Of a stretch of 58,929 nt of DNA, positions 16,835 through 27,200 are shown in pieces; the first letter of the stretch is position 1, and every line of letters starts with the position of its first letter. The notes beneath the pieces were generated by a model. It was given only the letters and a program-made list of their open reading frames with translations. It was not told the DNA's origin and searched no databases. The position numbers and the translations under genes were made by a program. Source of the DNA: Bizionia paragorgiae (GTDB lineage: Bacteria; Bacteroidota; Bacteroidia; Flavobacteriales; Flavobacteriaceae); assembly GCF_900107625.1 (NCBI RefSeq), contig NZ_FNQK01000014.1, positions 22,230-81,158 on the forward strand, written 5' to 3'.

Positions 16835-16938
16835 TAATAGCGTTCTTTTTGGCAAATGTAGTATTTTGAAATTTATTTATTTTTAAATATTTACTAATAT
16901 TAGTCATTAAGCAATAAAAATTGTAATAATTTTATGGC

Positions 16939-17586
16939 ATGTTAAGAGAACTGGTATCAAACGAAATTTTTACGATTTTATTAGTCTTTAGTTTACTACT
17001 AATTGCTATAGCACGCATGGCCTACCCCAAACGGTTTCACGATTTTAGCTATATCCTTGTCAATTACAAGTATTCGAATGCCTATAATAAGCATTCGGAG
17101 TTTATAAATGGTTTTGAATCTATTTTATTTGGTAATCTTATTGTGCAATTAACCCTAAGCGTTGTGGTGTTCTACAATCTGTGGGCGGATTTAGACCTCA
17201 CAGCCAGCGATCTCTATTTAAAAATCGGCTTGGGGCTAGGTGCATTTATGCTAGTCAAAACAATTTTAGAACGTGTGGTAAGCAAGATTCTAAACATTAC
17301 TTCCATCGTTTACGACTATTTATTTTTAAAATTAAACTTCAAAAATTTCATTGGTTTACTTTTGGTACCTATTAACGCTATTTTAATTTTTAGCGTTCAT
17401 CCGCAACCTAATTACCTGTATATAATCGCTATACTTCTGTTTATTGTGCACATCATAGGCCTGTCCTATTTTTTTAAAACACATCTAAATACAATTAAAA
17501 ATAACTTGTTTTATTTTATTTTGTACCTTTGCGCACTCGAAATTTCACCATATGTGGTTTTGTATAAATTAATTACAACTACATAG
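16939..17586 (+). CDS. DUF4271 integral membrane protein
   Basis: A 215-residue membrane protein with about six hydrophobic helices; it is recognisable as DUF4271 from length, the early YPKRFHDFS segment and position before hemD. The family is restricted to the Bacteroidetes and has no known function. It lies 23 bases upstream of hemD on the same strand, so the two are probably cotranscribed. This pairing is common in flavobacteria and hints at a membrane role related to haem or tetrapyrrole metabolism, but that is only context. Confidence 0.8.
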   Translation: MLRELVSNEIFTILLVFSLLLIAIARMAYPKRFHDFSYILVNYKYSNAYNKHSEFINGFESILFGNLIVQLTLSVVVFYNLWADLDLTASDLYLKIGLGLGAFMLVKTILERVVSKILNITSIVYDYLFLKLNFKNFIGLLLVPINAILIFSVHPQPNYLYIIAILLFIVHIIGLSYFFKTHLNTIKNNLFYFILYLCALEISPYVVLYKLITTT

Positions 17587-17609
17587 AAACTAAAAAAAGC
17601 TAGTATATT

Positions 17610-18356
17610 ATGAAAGTGAAAACGATTTTAATCTCACAACCAGAACCTAAAATTGAAAACTCTCCTTATTTTGAACTCTCTGAGAGGCAAAAGGTAAAGA
17701 TTGATTTCAGATCTTTCATTCACGTAGAAGGCGTGCCATCTAAAGAAATAAGACAACAAAAAATAGATTTATCTAAGTTCTCTGCCGTTATTTTAACGAG
17801 TAGAAATGCTATAGACCACTTTTTTAGAATAGCCGAAGAAATGCGCTTCAAAGTGCCTGACACGATGAAATACTTCTGTCAATCGGAAGCTGTTGCCTAT
17901 TACCTACAAAAATATGTTGTGTATAGAAAGCGTAAAATTTATGTTGGTAAACGTACGTTTTCAGAATTATCGCCTTTAATTAAAAAATACAAAGACGAAA
18001 CCTTCTTATTACCAACTACCGATAAGTTAAAACCGGAGGTTCCTGAAACTTTAAATGAGTTAGGAGTAAGCTGGAAAGAGGCTGTTTTTTACAGAACGGT
18101 AATCAGTGATTTATCCGATTTAGCGAATGTATCTTACGACATCCTCGTTTTCTTTAGTCCGTCGGGAATCGAGTCGTTATTCCATAACTTCCCAGATTTC
18201 AAACAAAATGACACGCGCATTGCTGTTTTTGGTAATACGACAATCAAGGCTGTAGAAGAGCGCGGATTACGTGTTGATATCGCTGCACCGACACCAGAAA
18301 CACCATCGATGACTATGGCTTTAAAGAAGTACATAGAAAAGGTAAATAAAAAATAA
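17610..18356 (+). CDS. hemD: Uroporphyrinogen-III synthase
   Basis: A 248-residue HemD-fold protein that cyclises hydroxymethylbilane to uroporphyrinogen III in haem synthesis. The weakly conserved family is recognised by its two-lobed layout, the VILTSRNAIDHFF segment in lobe 1, and the FFSPSGIESLF plus VFGNTTIKAVEERG segments in lobe 2. The late PTPETPSMTMAL segment is also typical. It follows DUF4271 by 23 bases. A strong bidirectional terminator at 18385-18415 separates it from convergent pckA. Confidence 0.88.
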   Translation: MKVKTILISQPEPKIENSPYFELSERQKVKIDFRSFIHVEGVPSKEIRQQKIDLSKFSAVILTSRNAIDHFFRIAEEMRFKVPDTMKYFCQSEAVAYYLQKYVVYRKRKIYVGKRTFSELSPLIKKYKDETFLLPTTDKLKPEVPETLNELGVSWKEAVFYRTVISDLSDLANVSYDILVFFSPSGIESLFHNFPDFKQNDTRIAVFGNTTIKAVEERGLRVDIAAPTPETPSMTMALKKYIEKVNKK

Positions 18357-18384
18357 ACGCCATTGTTTATCAATTGCAAAGCAT

Positions 18385-18415
18385 AAAAAAAAGCGACCAA
18401 ATGGTCGCTTTTTTT
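18385..18415. terminator. Bidirectional terminator between hemD and pckA
   Basis: AAAGCGACCA and TGGTCGCTTT form a perfect stem with a short loop, flanked by A and T runs. It ends the hemD transcript on the plus strand and the pckA transcript on the minus strand. Confidence 0.9.
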
Positions 18416-18432
18416 ATGAGATATCGTTGTAA

Positions 18433-20043
18433 TTATACCACTTTTGGCGCTCCTGCAAGAATTTCATCATTTGCATTATCTGCAAATTTCTTAAAGTTCT
18501 CATTAAATGAGTTTGCCAATTGGTTTGCTGTTTTGTAGTAACCTTCGTCGTTATTCCAAGTTTGTCTAGGACTTAACACTTCAGAAGGAACATTCGGACA
18601 TACTTTAGGTTGTTGTACTCCAAATACAGAATGTGTATGGTATCCGTCTTTGTTTGCTTCTTCTAAAGAACCATCCATAGCAGCGGTAATCATAGCACGT
18701 GTGTATTTTAATTTCATACGTGAACCTACACCGTAAGGACCACCGGTCCACCCTGTGTTAATTAACCATACTTGAACGCCTGTTTCCTTCATTTTAGCAC
18801 TTAGCATCTCTGCGTACTCTGTAGGGTGTAATGGCATAAAAGGGGCTCCGAAACACGCTGAGAAACTTGGTAGCGGCTCATCGATTCCCGCTTCTGTTCC
18901 AGCAACCTTTGCAGTATAACCAGAAATAAAGTGGTATGCCGCTTGACCAGGAGTTAGCTTTGAAATTGGAGGCAGTACACCAAAAGCATCTGCTGTTAAA
19001 AAGAAGATGTTTTTTGGGTTGGTACCCATAGAAGGTACTTTAATATTATCGATATGGTGAATTGGGTAACTTACTCGTGTATTTTGAGTAATCGAGGTAT
19101 CGGCAAAGTCAACCTCCCCTTTATCATTCATAATTACATTCTCTAGAATAGCGCCTTTTTTGATTGCTCCAAAAATTTCTGGCTCTTGTTCTTGAGATAA
19201 GTTAATCACTTTAGCGTAACAACCACCTTCAAAGTTAAATACTGTATTTTCACTTGTCCATCCGTGCTCATCATCACCAATTAAACTTCTGTCTGGATCT
19301 GTAGACAAGGTTGTTTTTCCTGTTCCTGATAAACCAAAGAAAATAGCTGTATCACCCTCTTTACCAACATTAGCACTACAGTGCATTGGCAATGTGTTTT
19401 TGTAAACTGGTAGGATAAAGTTTAATGCAGAGAAAATACCTTTTTTGATTTCCCCAGTATATCCAGTTCCACCAATTAAAGCGATTTTTTTCGTGAAGTT
19501 TAATATTGCAAAGTTATGCTGACGCGTTCCATCTTCATCAGGAACAGCCATAAAACTCGGCGCATTAACGATAGTCCATTCTGGAGTAAAGTCTTTTAAC
19601 TCTTCTGCCGTTGGGCGTAAAAACATATTATTTGCAAACATGTTACTCCAAGGAAACTCGGTAATAACACGAATATTTAAGCGGTATGCCTCTTCAGCAC
19701 ATGCATAACTATCTCTTACAAAAACTTCTTTTTCAGAAAGGTAGTTTGTTACTTTATCGTATAATTTATCAAACTTATCAGCATCGAAAGGGATGTTAAT
19801 ATTTCCCCACCAAACGCGATCTTTAGTTACCTCGTCTTTAACAATAAACCTGTCAAGAGGAGAGCGTCCAGTAAATTCGCCTGTGTTAACAGCCAATGCA
19901 CCTGTAGACGATTCTACACCCTGACCTTTTTCAATGGTAATAGCGTGTAACTCGTCAGATGACAATTGGTATCTTACTTTAGCGTTCTTAATTCCGTATG
20001 ATTCCAACGAAACCGTATTTGTAGATTGTGTATGGTTTACCAT
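18433..20043 (-). CDS. pckA: Phosphoenolpyruvate carboxykinase (ATP)
   Basis: A 536-residue gluconeogenic enzyme that converts oxaloacetate and ATP to phosphoenolpyruvate. The ATP-type kinase signature is clear: P-loop GLSGTGKTTLS, then the kinase-2 metal site LIGDDEHGW. The NTGEFTGRSPLDRF block binds oxaloacetate. Length fits the ATP-dependent family. It is a single gene, divergent in regulation from its neighbours. The minus-strand upstream region contains a TAATTTTG element, a possible -7 box. It indicates growth on amino acids or organic acids. Confidence 0.96.
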   Translation of the reverse strand: MVNHTQSTNTVSLESYGIKNAKVRYQLSSDELHAITIEKGQGVESSTGALAVNTGEFTGRSPLDRFIVKDEVTKDRVWWGNINIPFDADKFDKLYDKVTNYLSEKEVFVRDSYACAEEAYRLNIRVITEFPWSNMFANNMFLRPTAEELKDFTPEWTIVNAPSFMAVPDEDGTRQHNFAILNFTKKIALIGGTGYTGEIKKGIFSALNFILPVYKNTLPMHCSANVGKEGDTAIFFGLSGTGKTTLSTDPDRSLIGDDEHGWTSENTVFNFEGGCYAKVINLSQEQEPEIFGAIKKGAILENVIMNDKGEVDFADTSITQNTRVSYPIHHIDNIKVPSMGTNPKNIFFLTADAFGVLPPISKLTPGQAAYHFISGYTAKVAGTEAGIDEPLPSFSACFGAPFMPLHPTEYAEMLSAKMKETGVQVWLINTGWTGGPYGVGSRMKLKYTRAMITAAMDGSLEEANKDGYHTHSVFGVQQPKVCPNVPSEVLSPRQTWNNDEGYYKTANQLANSFNENFKKFADNANDEILAGAPKVV

Positions 20044-20117
20044 AATTTGTGTATGTTGTTTTAAGGTACAAAATTAATCATAATTATAAAGATAGGCGTA
20101 AAAATAAATAATTAATT

Positions 20118-20501
20118 CTATTTAATTCTTACAAAGCTTATTAGCATCACTACCCAAGCCGATATTAACAATAATCCTCCTACAGGAGTCACTAGTGCAA
20201 TAGATTTAAAGTTAAATGATGTTAGCGTATCGGTAGCCAATCCGTAAATGGATCCAGAAAACAATACCACTCCTAATAACACCAAATAAAGGATGCCTTT
20301 TTTCACCGTTTCCGGAAGGGATGCAGACAGCCCTACGAAAAGTAAAAGAAAGGCGTGATACATTTGATAACGCACACCAGTCTCAAAAGATTGCATGGCT
20401 TCAAAAGAAATTAAAGGTTTTAATCCGTGGGCAGCAAATGCCCCTACAATTACGGCAATAACACCCAGTACTGAAGCGCTAATAAATAGTTTTCTGTTCA
20501 T
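20118..20501 (-). CDS. DUF423 small membrane protein (YgdD-like)
   Basis: A 127-residue inner-membrane protein with four hydrophobic helices. The family motif GAFAAHGLKP lies near residue 21 and RYQMYHAFLLLF near residue 44. The family is widespread and its function is unknown. It is separated by 74 bases from pckA downstream and is divergent from the saccharopine-dehydrogenase-like gene. Confidence 0.85.
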   Translation of the reverse strand: MNRKLFISASVLGVIAVIVGAFAAHGLKPLISFEAMQSFETGVRYQMYHAFLLLFVGLSASLPETVKKGILYLVLLGVVLFSGSIYGLATDTLTSFNFKSIALVTPVGGLLLISAWVVMLISFVRIK

Positions 20502-20588
20502 AGAAATATATTGTTTGAGTTTTTATAACACTAACATTTTGTTACATTCGTCTTTTAAAACAATACAAAACTACTCAAAAATTCCACT

Positions 20589-21953
20589 ATGCGAAATATA
20601 TTAGTTATTGGTTCTGGAAAATCTACTTCCTATTTAATAAAATACCTTTTAGATCACTCTGAAAAAGAAAACTTACACATCACTATTGGTGATCTAGACA
20701 TAAATAACGCTCGAAAATTAATTGGAGATCATAAAAATGGAACGGCTATTACCTTAGACGTTTTTAATAAAGCCTCTCGTGAAGAAGCCATTCAGAAAGC
20801 CGATATTGTCATTTCTATGCTTCCTGCGCGTTTTCATATTGAAGTGGCAAAAGACTGTATTACCTTTGGTAAAAATATGGTTACTGCGTCTTATGTTAGC
20901 GACGAAATGCAAGCCTTAAACACTCAAGCGGTAAATAAAGGTTTGGTATTTATGAACGAGATTGGGGTTGACCCTGGTTTAGACCATATGAGTGCGATGC
21001 AAATTATTGATCGCATTAGAGATAACGGTGGTAAAATGCTACTTTTCGAATCGTTTACTGGCGGATTAGTCGCTCCGGAGAGTGATACCAACCTATGGAA
21101 CTATAAGTTTACTTGGAACCCGAGAAACGTGGTTGTTGCCGGACAAGGTGGAGCCGCAAAATTCTTACAAGAAAACACTTTTAAATACATCCCTTACAAC
21201 CGTTTATTTAGACGTACAGAATTCTTAGACGTTGAAGGTTTCGGACGCTTTGAAGGCTATGCCAATCGCGATTCGTTAAAATACCAAGAGATTTACGGCT
21301 TGCAAGATGTAAAAACATTGTTTAGAGGAACCATAAGACGCGTTGGTTTTAGCCGTGCTTGGAACTGCTTTGTGACTCTAGGTTTAACCGATGATAGCTA
21401 CACTATCGATGATAGCGAAAACATGAGCTACCGCGATTTTATCAACTCCTTTTTAGCTTACAGCCCAACGGACTCTGTAGAGCTTAAATTCAGACATGCT
21501 TTACGCATTGATCAAGATGATATGATATGGGATAAGTTCTTAGAATTGGATTTATTTTCAGCTACAAAAATGGTGGGCCTTAAAAAAGCAACGCCAGCAC
21601 AAATCCTTCAAAAAATACTGGTAGAACATTGGACATTAGATGAAAAGGATAAGGATATGATTGTGATGTATCATAAGTTTGGCTATGAAAAAGACGGTAA
21701 AAAATACCAAATAGACTCTACTATGGTTACGCTTGGTGAAGACCAAACCTATACTGCCATGTCAAAAACAGTTGGTTTACCGGTCGCTATTGCCACCCTA
21801 GCCATATTAAACGGAAAAATAAAAACTCCAGGGGTTCAAATTCCGATTACCAAAGAGGTGTACACACCGATTTTAAAAGAATTAGAAAATTACGATATTC
21901 GTTTTAAAGAAACTGAAGTCCCTTATTTAGGATATAATCCGTTAACTTTATAA
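20589..21953 (+). CDS. Saccharopine dehydrogenase-family oxidoreductase
   Basis: A 454-residue NAD(P)-dependent enzyme. The Rossmann motif GSGKSTSYLIKYLLD is at residues 7-21, and the C-terminal saccharopine reductase domain follows; MNEIGVDPGLDHMSAMQ near residue 122 is characteristic of the family. In lysine metabolism such enzymes interconvert saccharopine with glutamate and aminoadipate semialdehyde. The Lrp-type regulator 23 bases downstream is consistent with an amino-acid catabolic role. Exact direction and substrate cannot be fixed from sequence; carboxynorspermidine dehydrogenase is a related alternative. Confidence 0.85.
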   Translation: MRNILVIGSGKSTSYLIKYLLDHSEKENLHITIGDLDINNARKLIGDHKNGTAITLDVFNKASREEAIQKADIVISMLPARFHIEVAKDCITFGKNMVTASYVSDEMQALNTQAVNKGLVFMNEIGVDPGLDHMSAMQIIDRIRDNGGKMLLFESFTGGLVAPESDTNLWNYKFTWNPRNVVVAGQGGAAKFLQENTFKYIPYNRLFRRTEFLDVEGFGRFEGYANRDSLKYQEIYGLQDVKTLFRGTIRRVGFSRAWNCFVTLGLTDDSYTIDDSENMSYRDFINSFLAYSPTDSVELKFRHALRIDQDDMIWDKFLELDLFSATKMVGLKKATPAQILQKILVEHWTLDEKDKDMIVMYHKFGYEKDGKKYQIDSTMVTLGEDQTYTAMSKTVGLPVAIATLAILNGKIKTPGVQIPITKEVYTPILKELENYDIRFKETEVPYLGYNPLTL

Positions 21954-21976
21954 CGACAACCACAAAAATCAAGTCT

Positions 21977-22447
21977 TTGAAAACAAACTCAGGAAACATA
22001 ACCATTGATGGTATAGACAAAACCATCCTCCGTGCTTTAATGGAAGATGCGCGGACACCCATTTTAGAAATCGCTCGTCAGGTAGGGATTTCTGGAGCGG
22101 CTATTCACCAGCGGTTACGAAAACTTGAAAAATCAGGACTGATTGCAGGTTCGAAATTTGTTATCAATCCCAAAATATTAGGGTATACAACCATGGCTTT
22201 TATTGGTATTTATTTGGATAAAGCCATGAGTAATCCTGAAGCCGTAAAGCAATTAAAGAAAATTCCGGAAGTCATAGAATGCCACTACACCACTGGGAAT
22301 TGGAGTATTTTAATTAAGATTCTCTGTAAGGACAATGAGCATTTAATGCATTTACTAAATAAAGATATCCAAACCATTAATGGGGTATCGCGGACGGAAA
22401 CGTTTATTTCTTTAGACCAGCAAATACAGCGTCAGATTAACATATAA
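21977..22447 (+). CDS. Lrp/AsnC-family transcriptional regulator
   Basis: A 156-residue feast/famine regulator. The N-terminal winged helix (about 12-70) reads DKTILRALMEDARTPILEI and then GISGAAIHQRLRKLEKSGLI. The C-terminal RAM domain (about 75-150) is the amino-acid-binding module. The start is taken as TTG at 21977 because the first ATG would remove half of helix 1. It is 23 bases downstream of the saccharopine-dehydrogenase-like gene in the same operon, so it probably regulates lysine or related amino-acid use and itself. A strong terminator follows at once. Confidence 0.9.
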   Translation: MKTNSGNITIDGIDKTILRALMEDARTPILEIARQVGISGAAIHQRLRKLEKSGLIAGSKFVINPKILGYTTMAFIGIYLDKAMSNPEAVKQLKKIPEVIECHYTTGNWSILIKILCKDNEHLMHLLNKDIQTINGVSRTETFISLDQQIQRQINI

Positions 22448-22484
22448 AAAAAAGGGCTTAATTTAAAATTAAGCCCTTTTTTTT
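22447..22484 (+). terminator. Intrinsic terminator after the Lrp-type gene
   Basis: AAAGGGCTTAATTT and AAATTAAGCCCTTT form a long perfect stem, followed by a T run. It starts right at the stop codon of the Lrp-type gene. By symmetry it can also end the minus-strand Bax-inhibitor-1 transcript coming from the other side. Confidence 0.9.
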
Positions 22485-22523
22485 GATTTATTATGAAAAC
22501 GCCTAGTCCCTAGACATAAATAT

Positions 22524-23218
22524 TTACAGTACATACCAGAACAGCAACATTAAGGAAGCGAACAATCCTAAAGACGCAGGAATATACTCATCGGTAGCGT
22601 ATTTGTTCATCAGATTCGATGTTTGGTATAAAATAGACCCTCCGGCTAGTAAACACATCCCTACAGAAAACCATAGTCCTAAATTAAAGCCGAATAAAGT
22701 TCCAGCTACTATTAAACCAATCGCTATAAAAAAGCCAATGGTTAGTCCTGTTTTTAAGAACGAAAAATCTTTTTTAGTCACAAACACCACAGCTGTTAAT
22801 CCGCTAAACAAGGCGAGTGTCACAATTGCTGCTTGTTGCAGTATTTCTGGACCTGAATCCAAATGAAAGGCCGCAATATAAATTAGTGGAATAAAAATAA
22901 ACGCTTCGGCTAAAATGTACAATCCAAAAGCTAGATATTGTTTTGATTTATCTGCCGATCTCAAGGCTACACCTTCTGCGTAGTTCGTTATAAACATAAA
23001 CCCGCCTAACATAATCAGCCATTTAAACCCTTCGGTCATAGACAAAGCGAAATCGACAATCGCATCACTTTGAAGCAAGAGGTATTCAAACAACACAAAT
23101 ACTGCGACACCACCTCCACGTGGGCATAGGTTTTTCTGTAAAAAGCAACGCGCTCCTCTTGAGCTAAAGCGCCAACGACTATTTTAGAAGGCATCTGCGT
23201 ATCAAATTGGTTTTCCAT
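22524..23218 (-). pseudogene. Bax inhibitor-1/YccA-family membrane protein, frameshifted
   Basis: Two overlapping frames together make one protein. The first (from ATG at 23218) encodes the N-terminal segment MENQFDTQMPSKIVVGAL to FYRKTYAHV. The second continues as GGVAVFVLFEYLL to the C-terminus through about seven membrane helices. One base is missing on the minus strand at about 23114-23117, after the HV codons; restoring it gives the family sequence HV(A/G)GGVAVF. Homologues are about 230 residues and act in membrane stress and calcium leak. Either the gene is inactivated, or the base is a sequence error, or the site is a slip. The remaining frame alone lacks the first helix region. Confidence 0.8.
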
Positions 23219-23322
23219 ATTTCTTTTAAGTTTCTAATTCGGGTTTGAAGGTAATAAAAAAGAGAGTATCCTATTTGTAATTTTACAAATAATCTACTCT
23301 CTATAAAATCATTTAAACGGTA

Positions 23323-24027
23323 TTAATCGCGACTTCCAAAGACACGTAAGGCCCAATATAATAATGAGGCTAACGCACCAATAGCAGCTACCAAATAGGT
23401 TCTTGCCGCCCATTTAAGAGCATCTTCAGAACCTTTATATTCTTCTGGAGTCACAATATTCTTAGCTTTTAGCCAAGCCAAAGCTCTGTTACTCGCATCG
23501 TATTCTACCGGTAGGGTTACAAAGGCAAAAAGGGTTGCAAAGCCCATCATAGCCAATCCTGCAACCGACACATAGAACCCTAGTCCTAAACCATCGGCAG
23601 CACCAAGCATTAAACCACCAATAATCACCCATTGTGAGATGTTTGATGTAACGCTAACAATAGGCACTAATTTAGAGCGCATGGTTAGCCATTGGTAAGC
23701 GGTAGCATGTTGCACTGCGTGACCACATTCGTGAGCTGCCACTGCGGCTGCCGCTGCATTACGTTGGTTATAAACCGCCTCACTTAAATTAACGGTTTTA
23801 TTTACTGGGTTGTAATGATCGGTAAGACGTCCTGGTGTAGAAATCACCTCAACATCTCTAATTCCGTTATCGGCTAACATTTTCATTGCGATTTCGGCAC
23901 CACTCATTCCATTACGTAATTGTATTTTTGAGTATTTTTCGAATTTTCGTTTTAGCTGGCTACTTACCAACCAACTGATTAAGGCTATGACTCCAATAAG
24001 CACATAGTATCCCATAAATCCTTGCAT
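23323..24027 (-). CDS. Membrane zinc metallopeptidase (YugP-like, DUF/Peptidase_M-type)
   Basis: A 234-residue inner-membrane peptidase. The N-terminal helix (about 6-22) anchors the protein; the HEXXH zinc motif is His99-Glu100-x-x-His103 in AHECGHAVQHA. Two further membrane segments lie at about 130-175, and another near the C-terminus. The early PGRLTDHYNP segment and the LPVEYDASNRALAWL segment, which may supply the third zinc ligand, are family signatures. Substrate is unknown. It lies upstream of the frameshifted Bax-inhibitor-1 gene on the same strand (104-base gap) but is probably separately transcribed. Confidence 0.87.
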   Translation of the reverse strand: MQGFMGYYVLIGVIALISWLVSSQLKRKFEKYSKIQLRNGMSGAEIAMKMLADNGIRDVEVISTPGRLTDHYNPVNKTVNLSEAVYNQRNAAAAAVAAHECGHAVQHATAYQWLTMRSKLVPIVSVTSNISQWVIIGGLMLGAADGLGLGFYVSVAGLAMMGFATLFAFVTLPVEYDASNRALAWLKAKNIVTPEEYKGSEDALKWAARTYLVAAIGALASLLYWALRVFGSRD

Positions 24028-24167
24028 AGTATTGTGTTTTTAATTACGTGTTAAATATAGCAAAAAGTACGCCAATATAAACGAAAGAAATTATGTCAGT
24101 TTACTGGGGCTTTTATCATTTAATAACTGACAGCCGCATACACCTAAAATAGAAAAGCCATAAAAAC

Positions 24168-24195
24168 AGAAAACCATCCGAAGGGGATGGTTTTC
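24168..24195. terminator. Terminator downstream of leuS
   Basis: AAAACCATCC and GGATGGTTTT form a 10-bp stem with an A run before and a T-rich run after. It lies about 55 bases past the leuS stop on the minus strand. A smaller stem GACC-TTCG-GGTC-like (24212-24227) with a stable UUCG-type loop lies between. The rest of 24028-24247 shows nothing definite. Confidence 0.75.
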
Positions 24196-24247
24196 TTATA
24201 AATCTATAGTTTGCGACCTTCGGTCGTCATTTTATACTTCAAGGGGA

Positions 24248-27200
24248 TTACCCAACGATATTCACAATTTTCCCTGGAACGACAATCACCTTTTTAGGCG
24301 TACGTCCGTCCAATTGTGCAATAGTCTTTTCGTGAGCCATCACCGCTTTTTCGATATCCTCTTTACTCATATCCATAGGTAATTCTAAAGTAAAACGCAT
24401 TTTACCATTAAAAGAAATCGGATAGTTTTTACTGCTTTCCACCAAGTGTTTGGCTTCAAACTTAGGGAAAGCAACTGTGGCTATCGAACCGTCGTTACCC
24501 ATCATACTGTATAACTCTTCAGTAATATGTGGTGCATAAGGTGATAATAATACCAATAGCGGCTCTAAAACGGCCTTGCTATTACATTTTTGTTGTGATA
24601 ACTCGTTAACCGCAATCATAAAGGTCGATACTGACGTATTAAAAGAGAAGTTTTCAATATCCTCTTCAACTTTCTTAATCGTTTTATGTAAGGTTTTTAA
24701 ATTCTCTTTTGTCGGCTCACTATCGGTTACCAACAATCCGTTTTCACCGACATATAGCTTCCATAATTTTTTAAGGAAGTTATGCACCCCAGTAATTCCT
24801 GCGGTATTCCAAGGCTTAGATTGCTCTAAAGGCCCTAAGAACATTTCGTATAAACGCAAGCTATCAGCACCGTACTGCTCACTAATTTGATCGGGGTTTA
24901 CCACATTGTATTTAGACTTAGACATCTTTTCAACCTCGCGGCCTACTTTATAAACGCCGTCTTCTAGGATAAAGTTTGCCTTTTGATAATCAGAATATAT
25001 AGGATGGTTTTTAAAGGCTTCCACATCTAATTCATCGGAAGCATTTACCAAGTTGACATCAACATGAAGTTTTTGAAAACCGTATTTTAAAGTATCTATC
25101 ACATCGTGATATTCCGGGAATTTACCCTTAAGAAAATCAGGGATAGCATTTTTAAAACCAGCTATTTCCTTAGACAACTCGTCATTAGTAAGTGTATCTA
25201 TTTTCTCATCGACAGGGAAAGCTTTGGTAAAGGCTTCAGAAACAAAAAAGTTGTTTTTATTGTCATCAATAATTTTCAGCACTCTTTCACTATTATCTGC
25301 ACCATGAGTCATGCTTAATTTATAAACAAAAGCACTAGTCCCCAAAATCATTCCTTGATTAATCAGCTTTTTAAACGGCTCATCTACAGCTACAAATCCG
25401 CGATCTTTTAAAAACTTCACCCAGAAACGCGAGTATAGTAAGTGCCCTGTAGCATGCTCACTACCTCCAATATATAAATCGACATTCTCCCAGTAGTTAA
25501 GTGCCTCTTCACTAGCAAAAACCGAATCGCGCATCGTATCTTCCATATAACGGAAGAAATACCACGAGCTTCCCGCCCACCCTGGCATTGTATTTAATTC
25601 CAAAGGAAAAACGGTCGTTTGGTTTATCTTATCGTTAGACACAACGGTATGGCTTTCGGTACACCATGCCCAAACATCGGCACGACCTAATGGCGGCTCC
25701 CCAGTTTCGGTAGGCAAATATTTTTCAACCTCCGGCAAACGGATTGGCAAATGTTCTTTAGCGATCATTTGCGGCATGCCGTTTTTATAATACACAGGAA
25801 AAGGCTCTCCCCAATAACGCTGTCTGCTAAACACAGCATCACGCAATCTGTAATTGGTTCTCCCTTCTCCTTGTCCTAATTTCTCTAATTCGAAAATCGC
25901 ACGTTTCGTGGCTTTCTTATAATTCATTCCGTTAAGGAAATCGCTATTTGCAATCACGGTCTGCTCCTTTTCAGCATGAGCACCCTCGGAAATATCCACC
26001 CCTTCAAAAATATTAGGAATGGCGATATTAAAGTGTTTCGCAAAATCATAATCTCTTTGGTCACCACAAGGCACGGCCATTACCGCTCCTGTTCCGTAAC
26101 CTGCCAGCACATAATCTCCAATCCAAATCGGAATCGGTTCTTTACTAAACGGATGCTCGGCATACGCCCCAGTAAACACCCCTGAAATGGTTTTTACATC
26201 GGCCATACGCTCGCGCTCACTACGTTTTGCCGTCGCTTCAATATAGGCGTCTACAGCTTCTTTTTGCTCTGGCGTGGTAATGGTTTGTACCAAGTCGTGC
26301 TCTGGCGCTAGGGTCATAAAACTCACACCAAAAATAGTATCTGGTCGCGTGGTAAACACCGCTATGGTTTCGTCGTGGTTATTCACCTTAAAGGTCACTG
26401 AGGCACCAACAGATTTCCCTATCCAGTTTCTCTGACTTTCCTTAAGTGACTCCGTCCAATCGATAGTGTCCAAACCTTGTAATAAACGCTCTGCATAGGC
26501 AGAAATACGCATACTCCATTGTGTCATTTTTTTACGTGTCACCGGGTGACCACCACGTTCTGACACTCCATTTACGATCTCGTCATTTGCTAAAACCGTC
26601 CCTAAGGCAGCACACCAGTTCACTTCGGTTTCTGCTAAATAGGTTAAACGGTATTGTAAAAGCAGCTCTTGCTGTTTTTCGGTAGAAAATGCATTCCACT
26701 CTTCAGCAGTAAACGGTATAATATTATCATCACACTCGACATTAACACCGCCATTTCCTTCTTTAGAAAATATAGCGATAAGCTCATCGATGTGTTTTGC
26801 TTTGTTGTCATTTTTACAGTAGTAAGATTCAAAAAGTTGAATAAAAATCCACTGTGTCCATTTGTAATACTCCGGATTTGAAGTACGCACCTCGCGGCTC
26901 CAATCGAAAGAAAATCCAATTTTATCCAATTGCTTTCTGTAGCCTTCAATTTTATTTCCGGCTTTATCCACACCACCCTCAATATTAACACGCGTGGTAT
27001 CGGCAGGGTGCTGCCCCGTTTGAATCGCGTATTGCTCTGCTGGCAATCCGAAACTATCATACCCCTGAGGATGTAATACATTAAACCCTTTATGACGTTT
27101 GTAACGCGCATAAATATCACTCGCTATATAACCTAGCGGATGTCCGACATGTAAACCAGCGCCACTAGGGTAAGGAAACATATCCAGTACATAGTACTTT

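Noticed and set aside
26644-27120. Long open frame of 158 codons inside leuS in another frame
   Set aside because: The leuS frame has all family motifs across this stretch; the second frame shows no domain and is a chance opening.
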